Shown: one piece after another, positions 25,179 to 34,623 of the stretch
Position numbering within the stretch: position 1 is the first letter of the stretch
Layout: each line of letters opens with the position of its first letter
From: Niastella caeni
Lineage (GTDB): Bacteria > Bacteroidota > Bacteroidia > Chitinophagales > Chitinophagaceae
DNA: 64,000 nucleotides
Assembly (NCBI RefSeq): GCF_004834005.1
Contig: NZ_STFF01000001.1
Span: 1,549,347 to 1,613,346, forward strand
Direction of reading: 5' to 3'
The notes under the pieces: model-generated
The model's database searches: none
What the model saw: only the letters and a program-made list of their open reading frames with translations
What the model was told of the DNA's origin: nothing
Program-made: the position numbers and the translations under genes

Positions 25179-27890
25179 TTATTTTGTATTAAACTTCCTT
25201 AAATTATATATGAAACTCAGCAAAAAGTATTGTTGTAACACCTGTGTTTGCCGGTCTTCAATATAGGTTTGTGTAACGCTGCGATATACGCCTGCATTTT
25301 GTTTAAGAATATCGTATACAGCCAGCCGCAATATGCCCTGCTTTTTTTTGAACAATAAACAATTAACGGCCGCACTCCACATCGTAACGCTTTTGTTAAA
25401 CCCTGGAGCTATCTGACTGTTATAGTTATACTGTAGATTATTTTCCAGTATCAACCATTTGGGCTGGTTCCAAAAAGCGCTCAACGAAAAGGTTTTGGTA
25501 TTGAATGAAGCATCTTGTATCGATTGCGAAGAATACCGGGTCCTGTTAAACCGAATGTTAAAGGTGGGCAAAATGCTGAGCTGCTGTTTATACATAAAAT
25601 TCAAGCCGATGGACTGTGAAAAACTGTACGCATTGGACGTTACGCTTACCTTATTCGTAAATGTATTATTCCGGTTATAATAACCATTACTGCCCAGGTT
25701 CATCCGAAGGGTTGTTTCTCTTTTTTTCCAGGTTTTACTATACTGGAGGTTACCCGACATGCCAAAGTTGCCGTTTACATTCACCGGCTGGCTAAGCTGT
25801 TTACCAACATCATCGAACCAGGTTTGATAAATAATTTGATTTTGGGTGGTATTGAAACTAAGGCCTGTAAACCAGTAGTTGTTACCTTTTGATTCCCGCA
25901 CCTGTACATTAATGTTATGGAAGAACGAGGGCTGCAGATCGGGATTCCCTAGCTGCACATACAAAGGATTGCTGTTATCGGGTACCGGCTGTAATTGTTG
26001 AATGGAAGGCTGCTGGCTGCGGCCATTATAATACAGGGTGGCGCTACCAGTCTTACTAAAATTATAACCCAGGTTGGCAGAAGGCGTGAAGTTCACGAAA
26101 TACTGATGCAACAATTCGCCGTTAGTAACCGATAAATTATCCTGCGTTAAAAACTGTATTCCTGAGCCAATAGAAGCGCGGTACTGGTTTTTGTTAAAGG
26201 AAAAGCTGATATCTGGCGTGTGCGCTTCATTCGTATTTCGAAAAGCATTGGTGAACGCCGAGTCTTCTAAATCATATTTACCGGTAGCCGCATTAAACCG
26301 GTTCGTGATCTTATCTGAGTAATTGTAATTACGGTTGTAGTTATACCTGAATATGGCATTAATGTACTTATTCACCGGTTCAGAATAGGTAGCCGTAAAA
26401 GATAGTATTTTGCCGGTGCTTTTTCCATCACTCCGTTGATTTACCAGGTCGGTGCTATCGGGCAGACCATTTTTATAAAAATCATTTTGTCCAATATTAT
26501 CACTAACCGAACGCTGATCGTTATAATTATAATTAAACCCAAGGGTTACCCCCCGGCCCGGTTTCAAAAACCGACGGCTGAAGAAAAATTCGGTGCTAAA
26601 ATTCTTCCCATCTCCTTTTGTACTATAGGTGTTTTCACCGGTATTGATTATTTGATCGTCTAAACCTAAAGAAGCAGCCTGCTTGGTATTAACCGCATCA
26701 TTATTATTACCGTTAACGTATGAATTAATATGTATTTCGGTAAGCGTATCAATAGTATAACTGGCATTAAGCGAAAAGCGATGGTTGATGTAATCGTTTA
26801 CGCTGTTGTTATCGGAGTTGTAAAAAAATGAAGAATCGTTTAAAATATTCCGCCGCTGCGACTTTGATAAATTATCGGTATGACTTTTATTATAAAAATA
26901 GCTACCGTTTAATTTTAACTGGCGGCCAATATTTTCACTGAAATTCAAACCACCCGAAGCAGCACGGGTAAGCCCTCCTCCGCCACCATCGAGGGTACTG
27001 CGGCTATTGGAGATGTTAAAATCTTCGCCCGAAATACTTCCGCGATTGGTATTATTGGCATTGCCAATTACGCTGAACTGTTTTGATCCATTAAAAAAAT
27101 TAACCATTGCCGATCCTTCATATCGATCATTGGAGCCATAGCCTGCGCTTACTCTTCCAAACCATCCCCTTTGTACTTCTTTTCGCAGCGATAGATTTAT
27201 TGCGAGGTCTTCATTGCCATTGGAAGTTTTATTAAAGCGCGCCTCGCGACTTTTGTTATCAACCACCTGTAATTTATCAATAATATCTTTTGGTAGGTTT
27301 TTAATAGCAATTTTGGGATCGCCGCCAAAAAACTCCCTGCCCTCCACCATGATTTTTGTTACCTTTTTTCCATTGATCATAATATTTCCATCCCTATCCA
27401 CCTCAACACCCGGCAATTGCTTTAGCAGGTCTTCTACCATGGCATTGGGCATGGTCTTGAAGGAAGAAACGTTGAATTCCAGGGTATCAGGTTTTACTGA
27501 CACCGGTGGTCGAAGTGCAGTAACGGTCACTGCTTTCAATTCATTAAAAGATTTAACCAGCAGAATGGTATCGAGGCGTAACTCCTTACTATCAGGAGCA
27601 AGGGTAATTAATTTAGAAAATACTTCGTAACCCCTATGCGTAACGATCAGATTACAGTGGGTGTTCAGTGGAATATCAGTAACGGTAAATTCACCTTTAT
27701 CACCAGACAGTGCATAGTTAACAAGGGCAGAATCTTTTGCCAGATAAACGGCTATTGAAGTAGATTCGAGTGAACGGCGGCTTAAAGAATCGATGACAAT
27801 GCCTTTAATAGTACCATAACGGGGCCGTTGTGCCTGTACACAGGTACCTATGAAGAGTAAGCATACAATTATTCCAGCACTCCAACGCAT
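25179..27890 (-). CDS. Outer-membrane beta-barrel protein of the TonB-receptor type
   Basis: This 903-aa outer-membrane protein has a signal peptide (cleavage near CVQAQ). A carboxypeptidase-regulatory-like domain follows at about residues 25-110 (IKGIVIDSLSRRSLESTSIA). Then comes a plug-like domain at about 125-220 (MPNAMVEDLLKQLPGVEVD, NGKKVTKIMVEGREFFGGD) and a long barrel rich in aromatic, Asn and Ser strands. This arrangement is that of the 'outer membrane beta-barrel family' relatives of SusC. No SusD gene lies beside it and no classic TonB box is evident. The ligand is unknown. It is a single gene, divergent from the gene at 28104. Confidence 0.85.
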   Translation of the reverse strand: MRWSAGIIVCLLFIGTCVQAQRPRYGTIKGIVIDSLSRRSLESTSIAVYLAKDSALVNYALSGDKGEFTVTDIPLNTHCNLIVTHRGYEVFSKLITLAPDSKELRLDTILLVKSFNELKAVTVTALRPPVSVKPDTLEFNVSSFKTMPNAMVEDLLKQLPGVEVDRDGNIMINGKKVTKIMVEGREFFGGDPKIAIKNLPKDIIDKLQVVDNKSREARFNKTSNGNEDLAINLSLRKEVQRGWFGRVSAGYGSNDRYEGSAMVNFFNGSKQFSVIGNANNTNRGSISGEDFNISNSRSTLDGGGGGLTRAASGGLNFSENIGRQLKLNGSYFYNKSHTDNLSKSQRRNILNDSSFFYNSDNNSVNDYINHRFSLNASYTIDTLTEIHINSYVNGNNNDAVNTKQAASLGLDDQIINTGENTYSTKGDGKNFSTEFFFSRRFLKPGRGVTLGFNYNYNDQRSVSDNIGQNDFYKNGLPDSTDLVNQRSDGKSTGKILSFTATYSEPVNKYINAIFRYNYNRNYNYSDKITNRFNAATGKYDLEDSAFTNAFRNTNEAHTPDISFSFNKNQYRASIGSGIQFLTQDNLSVTNGELLHQYFVNFTPSANLGYNFSKTGSATLYYNGRSQQPSIQQLQPVPDNSNPLYVQLGNPDLQPSFFHNINVQVRESKGNNYWFTGLSFNTTQNQIIYQTWFDDVGKQLSQPVNVNGNFGMSGNLQYSKTWKKRETTLRMNLGSNGYYNRNNTFTNKVSVTSNAYSFSQSIGLNFMYKQQLSILPTFNIRFNRTRYSSQSIQDASFNTKTFSLSAFWNQPKWLILENNLQYNYNSQIAPGFNKSVTMWSAAVNCLLFKKKQGILRLAVYDILKQNAGVYRSVTQTYIEDRQTQVLQQYFLLSFIYNLRKFNTK

Positions 27891-28000
27891 ATCCCGAGAA
27901 TAAGGTTAAAATGTTACAGTGAAGTGAGGGTCAGTGATGCTATTTCTTCAGGATTGTACCATTCGCTCCTGGCACATCCTTTTGTAAAAATACTTAAATG

Positions 28001-28078
28001 AAGCCATAAGAAATGACCACCTATAAAATTTCTTAGGCTTACGCAAACAATACCCGTTGCGTAGCATATTTTTTTTAT
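28001..28078 (+). terminator. Two adjacent hairpins ending in a T8 run, before the 109-aa gene
   Basis: AAGCC-A-TAAGAAAT (28001-28014) pairs with ATTTCTTA-GGCTT (28028-28040). Directly after, ACGCAA (28041-28046) pairs with TTGCGT (28057-28062), followed by AGCATA and a T-rich run. This has the form of a plus-strand terminator with no gene upstream, so it is either the end of a small RNA or an attenuator of the gene at 28104. Confidence 0.5.
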
Positions 28079-28103
28079 GTAAAATGTATTTATTTACACA
28101 CTT

Positions 28104-28433
28104 ATGCAATTGTCAGAAGAAAATATCCCGCTGGTGCAACAGGAACTAAGCAACGATTTTAACCTTCCTGTCACAAATAATAAACAGGTGTTGGTGGAAG
28201 CGCTGGCCGAGGGTATCAATCATTTAATTCAGACAGATTTTGCACGCCTTATCAACATGTTATATCGTATCGATATCTCTGAAAAAACCCTTAAAGAAAC
28301 CCTTGAACAGCAGGCTGATACCGATGCCGGGGTGTTAATTGCTGACCTGATCATTGAAAGACAGCTAAAAAAACTACAAATGAGGGCCCAATTCAAACCC
28401 CAACAGAATATTCCGGATGACGATAAATGGTGA
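28104..28433 (+). CDS. Conserved-type hypothetical protein, 109 aa
   Basis: I do not recognise a named family. The protein is soluble, acidic and almost all helical: EENIPLVQQELSNDF, then VLVEALAEGINHLIQTDFAR and a long final helix ending in DDDKW. It looks like a small Bacteroidota-specific protein. It precedes the GNAT-like gene by 20 nt and is likely co-transcribed with it. Two hairpins, the second with a T tail, lie just upstream and may control it. Confidence 0.65.
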   Translation: MQLSEENIPLVQQELSNDFNLPVTNNKQVLVEALAEGINHLIQTDFARLINMLYRIDISEKTLKETLEQQADTDAGVLIADLIIERQLKKLQMRAQFKPQQNIPDDDKW

Positions 28434-28453
28434 ATAATTCCTAAGTTCGCTAC

Positions 28454-29578
28454 ATGAACCTGATAGAGGTAGCAACCTGGCAGCAGGCACGTGACTTTTT
28501 AGACCTGCCAAAACGATTATATAAAAATGATCCGAACTGGATCTGCCCATTGAATAGTGATGTGGAAGCAATATTCGACCCTTCCCGTAACGTTTTTTTT
28601 TCCCATGGCATATGTAACCGCTGGTTACTGGCAGATAAGAACGGACAATTTATTGGCCGTATAGCCGCCTTTATAAATTACGAGAAATCACATAAAAATC
28701 CGCAACCAACAGGCGGTGTAGGCTTTTTTGAATGTATACAGGATGAAAAAGCCGCCTTTTTATTGCTCGATACCGCCAAAGCCTGGCTAAAAAGCAAGGG
28801 TATGGAGGCTATGGACGGCCCTATTAATTTTGGGGAGAACGATAAATACTGGGGTTTGCTGATCCACGGGTTCAAATCACCCAGCCTGGGCATGAACTAT
28901 AACCCGCCCTATTACAAAGATTTTTTTGAATCGTATGGTTTTACAAAATTATATGACCAGCTAACTAATTTTTTAGACGCTACCACTCCCCTGCCTGAAC
29001 GGTTCACCAAGATCTCCGACTGGGTGATGAAGAAACCGGATTATTCCTTCCGGCACTTTGATAAAAAACAATTCGACCAGTTTGCAGCTGACTTTCGCGA
29101 GATCTATAACGATGCCTGGAGCGACTTTGAAAACTTCACCCCAATTGAAATGGGGACTATTAAGGAGTCTTTCCGGCAAATGAAAGCCATTATGGATGAA
29201 AAAATAATCTGGTTTGCCTATTATAAAAATGAGCCCATAGCAGTGGTGCTCTGTTTGCCAGATGTAAACCAGATATTAAAACATGTGAACGGTAAACTAA
29301 ACCTGTGGGGTAAGTTAAAATTCTTCTGGTATTCAAAAACAATGACCGTCGACCGGCTGCGGATCATTATTATGGGATGTAAAAAGAAATTTCAAAACCA
29401 CGGTATTGAATCGGCGCTTATTCGTTGTTTACAATTGGAAGTTTTACCACGCAATACCATTAAGGGGGTTGAGCTGGCCTGGGTGGGCGACTTTAACGAT
29501 AAAATGCTCGCCCTGCATGAAGCCACCGGGGCAAAACAAGATAAGATACATAGGACCTACCGGATAGTATTCAGTTGA
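28454..29578 (+). CDS. GNAT-like (YghO-type) protein
   Basis: This is a 374-aa cytoplasmic protein. The first part is the typical opening of YghO-like proteins (RDFLDLPKRLYKNDPNWICP), followed by NRWLLADKNGQFIGRIAAFIN and GGVGFFECIQDEKAAFLLLD, which resemble the central strands of an acetyltransferase fold. The block MDGPINFGENDKYWGLLIHG is also strongly characteristic. The substrate is unknown and acetyltransferase activity is an inference from fold. The stop codon lies inside the left arm of inverted repeat K. Confidence 0.8.
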   Translation: MNLIEVATWQQARDFLDLPKRLYKNDPNWICPLNSDVEAIFDPSRNVFFSHGICNRWLLADKNGQFIGRIAAFINYEKSHKNPQPTGGVGFFECIQDEKAAFLLLDTAKAWLKSKGMEAMDGPINFGENDKYWGLLIHGFKSPSLGMNYNPPYYKDFFESYGFTKLYDQLTNFLDATTPLPERFTKISDWVMKKPDYSFRHFDKKQFDQFAADFREIYNDAWSDFENFTPIEMGTIKESFRQMKAIMDEKIIWFAYYKNEPIAVVLCLPDVNQILKHVNGKLNLWGKLKFFWYSKTMTVDRLRIIIMGCKKKFQNHGIESALIRCLQLEVLPRNTIKGVELAWVGDFNDKMLALHEATGAKQDKIHRTYRIVFS

Positions 29579-29669
29579 TAAGTTAAAGAGGGAAACCCTT
29601 ATGATGTAAGCCTGCCTGCAGGCAGGCTTGCCAACATTTTAACTTATCAACTAGTTAACTTGTCAACTA
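29573..29669. repeat. Inverted repeat K with 15-bp perfect arms
   Basis: AGTTGATAAGTTAAA (29573-29587), overlapping the stop codon of the GNAT-like gene, is perfectly reverse-complemented at 29638-29652. A second, imperfect copy of the right arm follows (29653-29669) and touches the 3' end of the convergent hydroxylase gene. In the middle lies a perfect 22-nt palindrome, half-site AAGCCTGCCTG (29608-29629). Confidence 0.8.
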
Positions 29670-30329
29670 ATTTTTAAACATCAGATCTTTCACTTTCTCC
29701 TTATCCTCCTTTTCTTTCTTCAAATCGAACATGGTTCCAAAAACCCTGTCCCAAATGGTAGTACTAACACCATAACCCTTATTATCATTTTTGTAATGAT
29801 GCAGGTGGTGATTGCGCCAAAGAGGTTTCATCCATTTAAAAGGCGGATTCCAGGCGTGGATAGCATAATGCATACTACCGTATAAGAGGTACCCAAGAAT
29901 AAAACCGGGGAAGAACATAAAAACATGCTGCTTCATGACCAGGTACATCAACCCAAATATGGCTGAGGCCAGAATAACGCTTGGTACGGGTGGCAGAAAT
30001 AGCCGTTGTCTGTCGCGCGGATAATGATGGTGATTACCATGCATCGTGTATACAAATTTTTGTATCCGCGGGTTTTCGCTTACCCAATGATATAAAAAAC
30101 GATGAGCTATATATTCAAAGAAGGTCCAAAAAAGCAGAGCGCCAAAAAATGTGAGAACAATACGCAAAGCCGAAAATCCAAAATGATCATAACTATAATA
30201 TAACATAAAAATGATCACCGGCACATACATACCCCAAATAACAAGGGGATGTGTTTTAGTGAGCATCTCGAGGTATTGGTTTTGAAACAACCGTGCCTGT
30301 CCTTTATTATGTATCTTCTCAAATTGCAT
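29667..30329 (-). CDS. Fatty acid/sphingolipid hydroxylase (sterol desaturase superfamily)
   Basis: This 220-aa integral membrane protein starts at the ATG at 30327-30329 (MQFEKIHNKGQ); the longer frame adds nine unlikely residues. The di-iron histidine clusters are HRFLYH, HGNHHHYPRD, HYAIH and RNHHLHHYKND, in the order of fatty-acid 2-hydroxylases such as yeast Scs7. Helices lie around residues 30-50, 58-80 and 110-145. Bacteroidota make sphingolipids, so alpha-hydroxylation of ceramide acyl chains is the likely reaction; sphingoid hydroxylation is an alternative. It is transcribed alone. Confidence 0.85.
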   Translation of the reverse strand: MQFEKIHNKGQARLFQNQYLEMLTKTHPLVIWGMYVPVIIFMLYYSYDHFGFSALRIVLTFFGALLFWTFFEYIAHRFLYHWVSENPRIQKFVYTMHGNHHHYPRDRQRLFLPPVPSVILASAIFGLMYLVMKQHVFMFFPGFILGYLLYGSMHYAIHAWNPPFKWMKPLWRNHHLHHYKNDNKGYGVSTTIWDRVFGTMFDLKKEKEDKEKVKDLMFKN

Positions 30330-30480
30330 AACCCGGTAGTTGTGGCAAAAATACAAAATTCAGGTGCAAATATTATGTATAACCCTATTATGGAAAAAAG
30401 GTTTAGATCAATGAGCAATTTATTTGATTTTTTTACTAACGGAGATGTTGCATCAAGGGAAATTTTTCTACAAATTAATT

Positions 30481-33015
30481 CTAGTTTAGCAATTCCTTGA
30501 TGGTAGTCAACTCATATTTTCTTTGCCGGAGATAGTTTATAAGCCCTGGAAGCTGAAGATAGAATTTATCGGTACGGTTAGGATGTGTACCAACGTGTAT
30601 TAATAAGATAAAGCCATTAAGTCCCGCGCTGTTTCTTTGTTCGTATGTGATAATAGAATCTAATATGTCATTACTACTCCTATAGTTTTTCATATCAGGC
30701 GTAGTATAATCGGCATTGCTGTAAGTACCCGGGGTAAAATTCACCAGTTGCAATCCCTGTTGTTTGGTCCATGAGGCAATGGAATCATTATACCATTCAA
30801 ATGGCGGCAGAAAGAACCGGGCGTCCTGCCGGTTGATCCCATATGCCTGCATTGCTGTATAGTTACTTTCAAGGTCTTGTACGAACTGCTCCCTGGTCAC
30901 AAGCAAACTATCTCGCTTGCCCCAGTCACTATACAACAGATGCCGATCGGAATGCGGCCCAAAATAATGACCCTTCATTTTCATGTGCCAGATCATCGCT
31001 CTATACATATCATTACGATAAAACCTGCCGGTAAGAAAAAAAGACGCTTTCACATTGTGCTGTTGCAATGTGCGGCTAATAGAACCAAGCCCATCGCCAT
31101 ATTCATCGCCGGTAAAAACCAGGGCCAGTTTTTTTTGCTTTAAATCTCCTCTTGCTATAGCGCCATGATCATAAGTAAAAGGCGTAGGCGTTACTTTTGT
31201 TGATAATGCAGTCTGTTGCGAAGCCTGCTTTAAAGTTGTGCCACTGGTTTTAACGAGCGTACCCGCCTCTTTAGCCGCCAGCAAATATATAAGCGAAGCT
31301 GTACCATCCATGGTTGGCTCGTTGGTTGAATAATCGCCATAGTCATCATGGTATACAACCAGGTCGCTTTGAAATGTGGCATACTCATCGGGCTCATTCA
31401 GCGTAATGCCAATAAGGTTTTTGTAAATAGAACCATATACCGGACCATCAACCAGTCCGCCATCGATGGGGTATTGTTTCAAATGCGTAAAAGCGGAATG
31501 TGGATCAACAGGCGTATCGCCCCATGCAGGTAATCCATACACCATGCTCGTACCCCAGGGATTGCAACCAAACAACCAATCAAAACAAGCCTGCTCCAAT
31601 TCGCTATAGGCGGCATCACCGGTTAAAGTCCTGTACCAATAGCACTGCATGGCAAAAGAGGTGGTGAGGTTGTTGCTGCACCAGATAAAGGGCACGCCCC
31701 GGTAAAAAGCATTCTGCTTAGCTTTTTGCCATACCCGGTCTATGCCTTGTTTGTAATAACCCAGCAATTCTTTCCGCTCCTTTCCCTGCAACTGTTTAGC
31801 CAATTCATAATGCCCAAGGTTAATGAACGGATACCACTGGTAATGCCTGGCAGTATCGGTCCCTAACCAGGGCGTGATGGTTTCGCCCTTTGCATATTTA
31901 TAGGCTGCTGTTAAGAACTTTTTATTGGCAGGCGCCATGGAATATAAACAAGCACCAGCCAGCTCCATATCGTCTGTCCAGTTATCTTCTTCATAAAAAT
32001 ACGGCGACCTACCAGGGGCTGTTTGACAAACGCCAGGCTTTTCTATACCTAAGGACCAGGCCGACAAGGCGCGGCTTTTCATAACGGGATCATGAAATAA
32101 CGTAGCGCCCAATGCAAAGGCGCTTGCAAATTTCCCTGCCGTGGACGCCACGCCGGTTGACCGGTTTTTATATCGCCCAAAACCCTGTGGTGTGCCGGTG
32201 CAGAAATATACCGGCCTTTCATACCCCCGGCCATAAAAACTATCTTCTTTGGGTATACGCATTCCGTGATGATCGCGGTCGTCGGCGATCTGGTTAAACA
32301 GCCAATCTTTTTTCGGATGCATTTTTAACAGCCAGTTCAACCCCCATCGTGCTTCGTCCAATACATCTGCCTGATTATTTTTTCCAGGCAAGCCGTTCGC
32401 CAGGTGCTCGTCGGCAAATACTTTTGGAAAATCCCGATAAGCAGCCAGTAAATGCCAGGTGGCATTGGCAGAAGTAGTTGCATATTGTAAATAATCTGAG
32501 GCATCGTGCCAGCCACCGCTTGCATCGATACGGGTGCTATCGGGCATAGGGCCGTATAAAGTATACCCATCATGCGTATGGCAACTGTCTTTCAAAAAAG
32601 GATTGAAGCCACTGCGTTGCTGCCGCATATAACGCAGGCAAAAATTCGCTGTTCCTTTATACACATCCTGAATTATAGTAAATTCAGGCGACGTAGCCGA
32701 TCCGGCTTTTATTATGTACCGCCCGGGCCGGGCAAAGGCAGAAAAATTCAACCGGCAAGTTTGTGTGAACGGCCCATATCCACCAAATGCGTTGCTCGCT
32801 TTTGCTGCATATACCGTTTTGCCGCTGGTTACTTCAACAATAGTAAAATTGGTAATGATATTTTTTTCTTTACTACACCACACGGCCACCTTGGTGCTAT
32901 TAGGTTTGTAGCCTAATAAATTGATGCGTACCCAACTGCTGGTTTGCGCAATGGCATTAAAACCGGTTATGCTTAACAGTAAAATAATAACAAGTTCAGG
33001 AATAAATTTTTTCAT
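30481..33015 (-). CDS. GH9 endoglucanase fused to a CE4-type polysaccharide deacetylase
   Basis: This is an 844-aa secreted protein. The signal peptide (cleavage near AIAQ) is followed by an Ig-like cellulase N-domain (about 28-115; INLLGYKPNSTKVAVW). The GH9 catalytic domain spans about 120-585: IDASGGWHDASDY supplies the two Asp of the catalytic base (D171, D174), and NEPTMDG at 565 supplies the acid (E566). From about residue 628 a NodB-like domain follows: FTGDEYGDG (634-642) for the metal Asp, HSDRH (688-692) with both metal-binding His, and FLPPF. GH9 cleaves beta-1,4-glucans and CE4 enzymes deacetylate glycans. No T9SS domain is seen at the C-terminus. It is 27 nt downstream of a serine hydrolase gene. 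Confidence 0.9.
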   Translation of the reverse strand: MKKFIPELVIILLLSITGFNAIAQTSSWVRINLLGYKPNSTKVAVWCSKEKNIITNFTIVEVTSGKTVYAAKASNAFGGYGPFTQTCRLNFSAFARPGRYIIKAGSATSPEFTIIQDVYKGTANFCLRYMRQQRSGFNPFLKDSCHTHDGYTLYGPMPDSTRIDASGGWHDASDYLQYATTSANATWHLLAAYRDFPKVFADEHLANGLPGKNNQADVLDEARWGLNWLLKMHPKKDWLFNQIADDRDHHGMRIPKEDSFYGRGYERPVYFCTGTPQGFGRYKNRSTGVASTAGKFASAFALGATLFHDPVMKSRALSAWSLGIEKPGVCQTAPGRSPYFYEEDNWTDDMELAGACLYSMAPANKKFLTAAYKYAKGETITPWLGTDTARHYQWYPFINLGHYELAKQLQGKERKELLGYYKQGIDRVWQKAKQNAFYRGVPFIWCSNNLTTSFAMQCYWYRTLTGDAAYSELEQACFDWLFGCNPWGTSMVYGLPAWGDTPVDPHSAFTHLKQYPIDGGLVDGPVYGSIYKNLIGITLNEPDEYATFQSDLVVYHDDYGDYSTNEPTMDGTASLIYLLAAKEAGTLVKTSGTTLKQASQQTALSTKVTPTPFTYDHGAIARGDLKQKKLALVFTGDEYGDGLGSISRTLQQHNVKASFFLTGRFYRNDMYRAMIWHMKMKGHYFGPHSDRHLLYSDWGKRDSLLVTREQFVQDLESNYTAMQAYGINRQDARFFLPPFEWYNDSIASWTKQQGLQLVNFTPGTYSNADYTTPDMKNYRSSNDILDSIITYEQRNSAGLNGFILLIHVGTHPNRTDKFYLQLPGLINYLRQRKYELTTIKELLN

Positions 33016-33042
33016 GGATTGTACTTTAAGCCGCGATGACCT

Positions 33043-34290
33043 TTAATTGCGATAATCAAACTGAAAAGCGCTCAGATCGGGCACATACTTCCTTTTTCTT
33101 TTCAGCTCATATTGATAAATAATGTTACCGACCTCTTTAAAAAAGGGATACCCTGTTTCTTCATACTCGTATTTATCGTCATTCAATACGCCATCGCTAT
33201 TCACATAAATATTACCGCTCACCATAAACTCAATCTTATTCTTGAAATCAACGATGTAAGCCACATCAGTCAAAAAGCCGTACGACCAGCCTGTTTTATT
33301 AAATATGCGGATGTGGGATGGAATTTTACTGCGCCATGCTTTGAACATAAAAAACTTGGTATAGCTGTCGAAAAATTCGGTGGTATCGTAGTGCGGACAA
33401 TTGCTTTCAGATGGCAGCTCGCTCATGTACCGGTGGAGGAAAGCATAATCTTCGGGCTGCAACCTAAAACGCTTCTTCTCAGGCACTGAATTAGGGAACA
33501 ACACCGTCTGTAAAATCTGCTGCATATCTTCCAGTGGAAAATTATTATGCGTTGTAAAATCCATGGGCTTCCTGATCAAACTATCCTGGCGGTTGTAATG
33601 GGCGCGGCCAATCAATAATTTCCTTTTAAAATTGAAAGGAACGGGATTGTATGCTGCATATTGCAAATACAATAAACTATCGCCTTGCATAAACCGGAGC
33701 GGGTTGGTATGGCGGTTCTCGTCTTCATTCATGGTTACAAAGCGGCGGGTAATGCGTATATCGATATACCCCATTTGCCATAATCGTTCATTCAATGTTT
33801 GTTGGCCAACAAATTCATATAACCGGTTGTAGGCATCATTATCGCTTACCAGGAAAATCTTTTTCACGTAATGGGCAACCGATGGCAATAAGTTAGCAGC
33901 GCTGCTATCATATTTTACTTTTGTTTGGCGACTGTACGCGCTATCGGTAAGCATGGTAGTATACTTGTTAATTCCATACTTACTTAAAGTATTGATCTTC
34001 TCCAGCGCCAGTAATGCTGTGGGTAATTTAACCATGGAAGCCGGGTTAAAATATTCGGTACGGTTAACCCTGTAATAGTAATTCGTAAAATGGGGCTGGT
34101 TATTTTTATCCCGGTCAATTTTTGTGTAGATAAACTGGCAATGAAACGTATCAGGTTGATTCAGCATGTCTTTTAAAAAAGGCGAAGCCTGTTGCCGGAT
34201 CAATTGCTCCAACCACACATCCGTTTTACTTTGTGCAGTTACTACACAAGTTGTTGCTAACATTATTATTATTAGCACAGATTGTTTCAT
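33043..34290 (-). CDS. Class-A beta-lactamase-like serine hydrolase
   Basis: This protein has 415 aa from the ATG at 34288-34290, which gives an ideal signal peptide (MKQSVLIIIM..., cleavage near VTAQ). All three active-site motifs of the penicillin-recognising fold are present: SMVK (S85, K88), SDN (149-151) and KTG (331-333). The protein is about 120 residues longer than class A beta-lactamases, with an insertion between SDN and KTG, so a peptidase or esterase role is more likely than drug resistance. It is probably co-transcribed with the GH9-deacetylase gene (27-nt gap). A -7 box (TACGTTTG, minus, 34294-34301) lies almost on the start codon. Confidence 0.85.
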   Translation of the reverse strand: MKQSVLIIIMLATTCVVTAQSKTDVWLEQLIRQQASPFLKDMLNQPDTFHCQFIYTKIDRDKNNQPHFTNYYYRVNRTEYFNPASMVKLPTALLALEKINTLSKYGINKYTTMLTDSAYSRQTKVKYDSSAANLLPSVAHYVKKIFLVSDNDAYNRLYEFVGQQTLNERLWQMGYIDIRITRRFVTMNEDENRHTNPLRFMQGDSLLYLQYAAYNPVPFNFKRKLLIGRAHYNRQDSLIRKPMDFTTHNNFPLEDMQQILQTVLFPNSVPEKKRFRLQPEDYAFLHRYMSELPSESNCPHYDTTEFFDSYTKFFMFKAWRSKIPSHIRIFNKTGWSYGFLTDVAYIVDFKNKIEFMVSGNIYVNSDGVLNDDKYEYEETGYPFFKEVGNIIYQYELKRKRKYVPDLSAFQFDYRN

Positions 34291-34350
34291 GCCCAAACGT
34301 ACAAACAAAAAAAGTGCGGGGATAATTTTTTACAACGCATAAACCGGCAG

Positions 34351-34539
34351 GGAATGGTGAAACGTGAAACGGCAAACGTGAAAGCCCGAACCCTGAATGT
34401 CGGCAGTCTTCGCCCCGGCCAAGGGCTGAAAGCCAAAAGCCTGGTATTCCTTTCTTATTTCTCAATTTTTATTATTTTTCATTACTCTGCCTTCCACTTC
34501 AACGTTCGTTATTCTACATTTAATATTCACCATTTTCCC
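34351..34539. repeat. Word-type inverted repeat L
   Basis: The left arm (34351-34384) reads GGAATGGTGAAACGTGAAAC and GGCAAACGTGAAAG. The right arm (34490-34539) carries CTTCCACTTCAACGTTCGTT and TTCACCATTTTCCC. A further one-armed word run lies at 34562-34594 (ACTTTGTCAACTTTTCAACC). Together they fill the 333-nt gap between divergent genes. Confidence 0.6.
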
Positions 34540-34623
34540 TCGCTGCTTACTATCATCCCTTACCAACTTTGTCAACTTTTCAACCCTATCAACTATATTG
34601 CATCCTCTAAAATACTGCCATAC

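Noticed and set aside
29608..29629. 22-nt palindrome as a mobile-element end or attachment site
   Set aside because: No transposase, target duplication or second copy in the window; it is better seen as the core of repeat K.
34282..34623. 114-codon extension of the FAA hydrolase
   Set aside because: It is composed of inverted repeat L; the family N-terminus MKIVSYLSDG begins at 34624.
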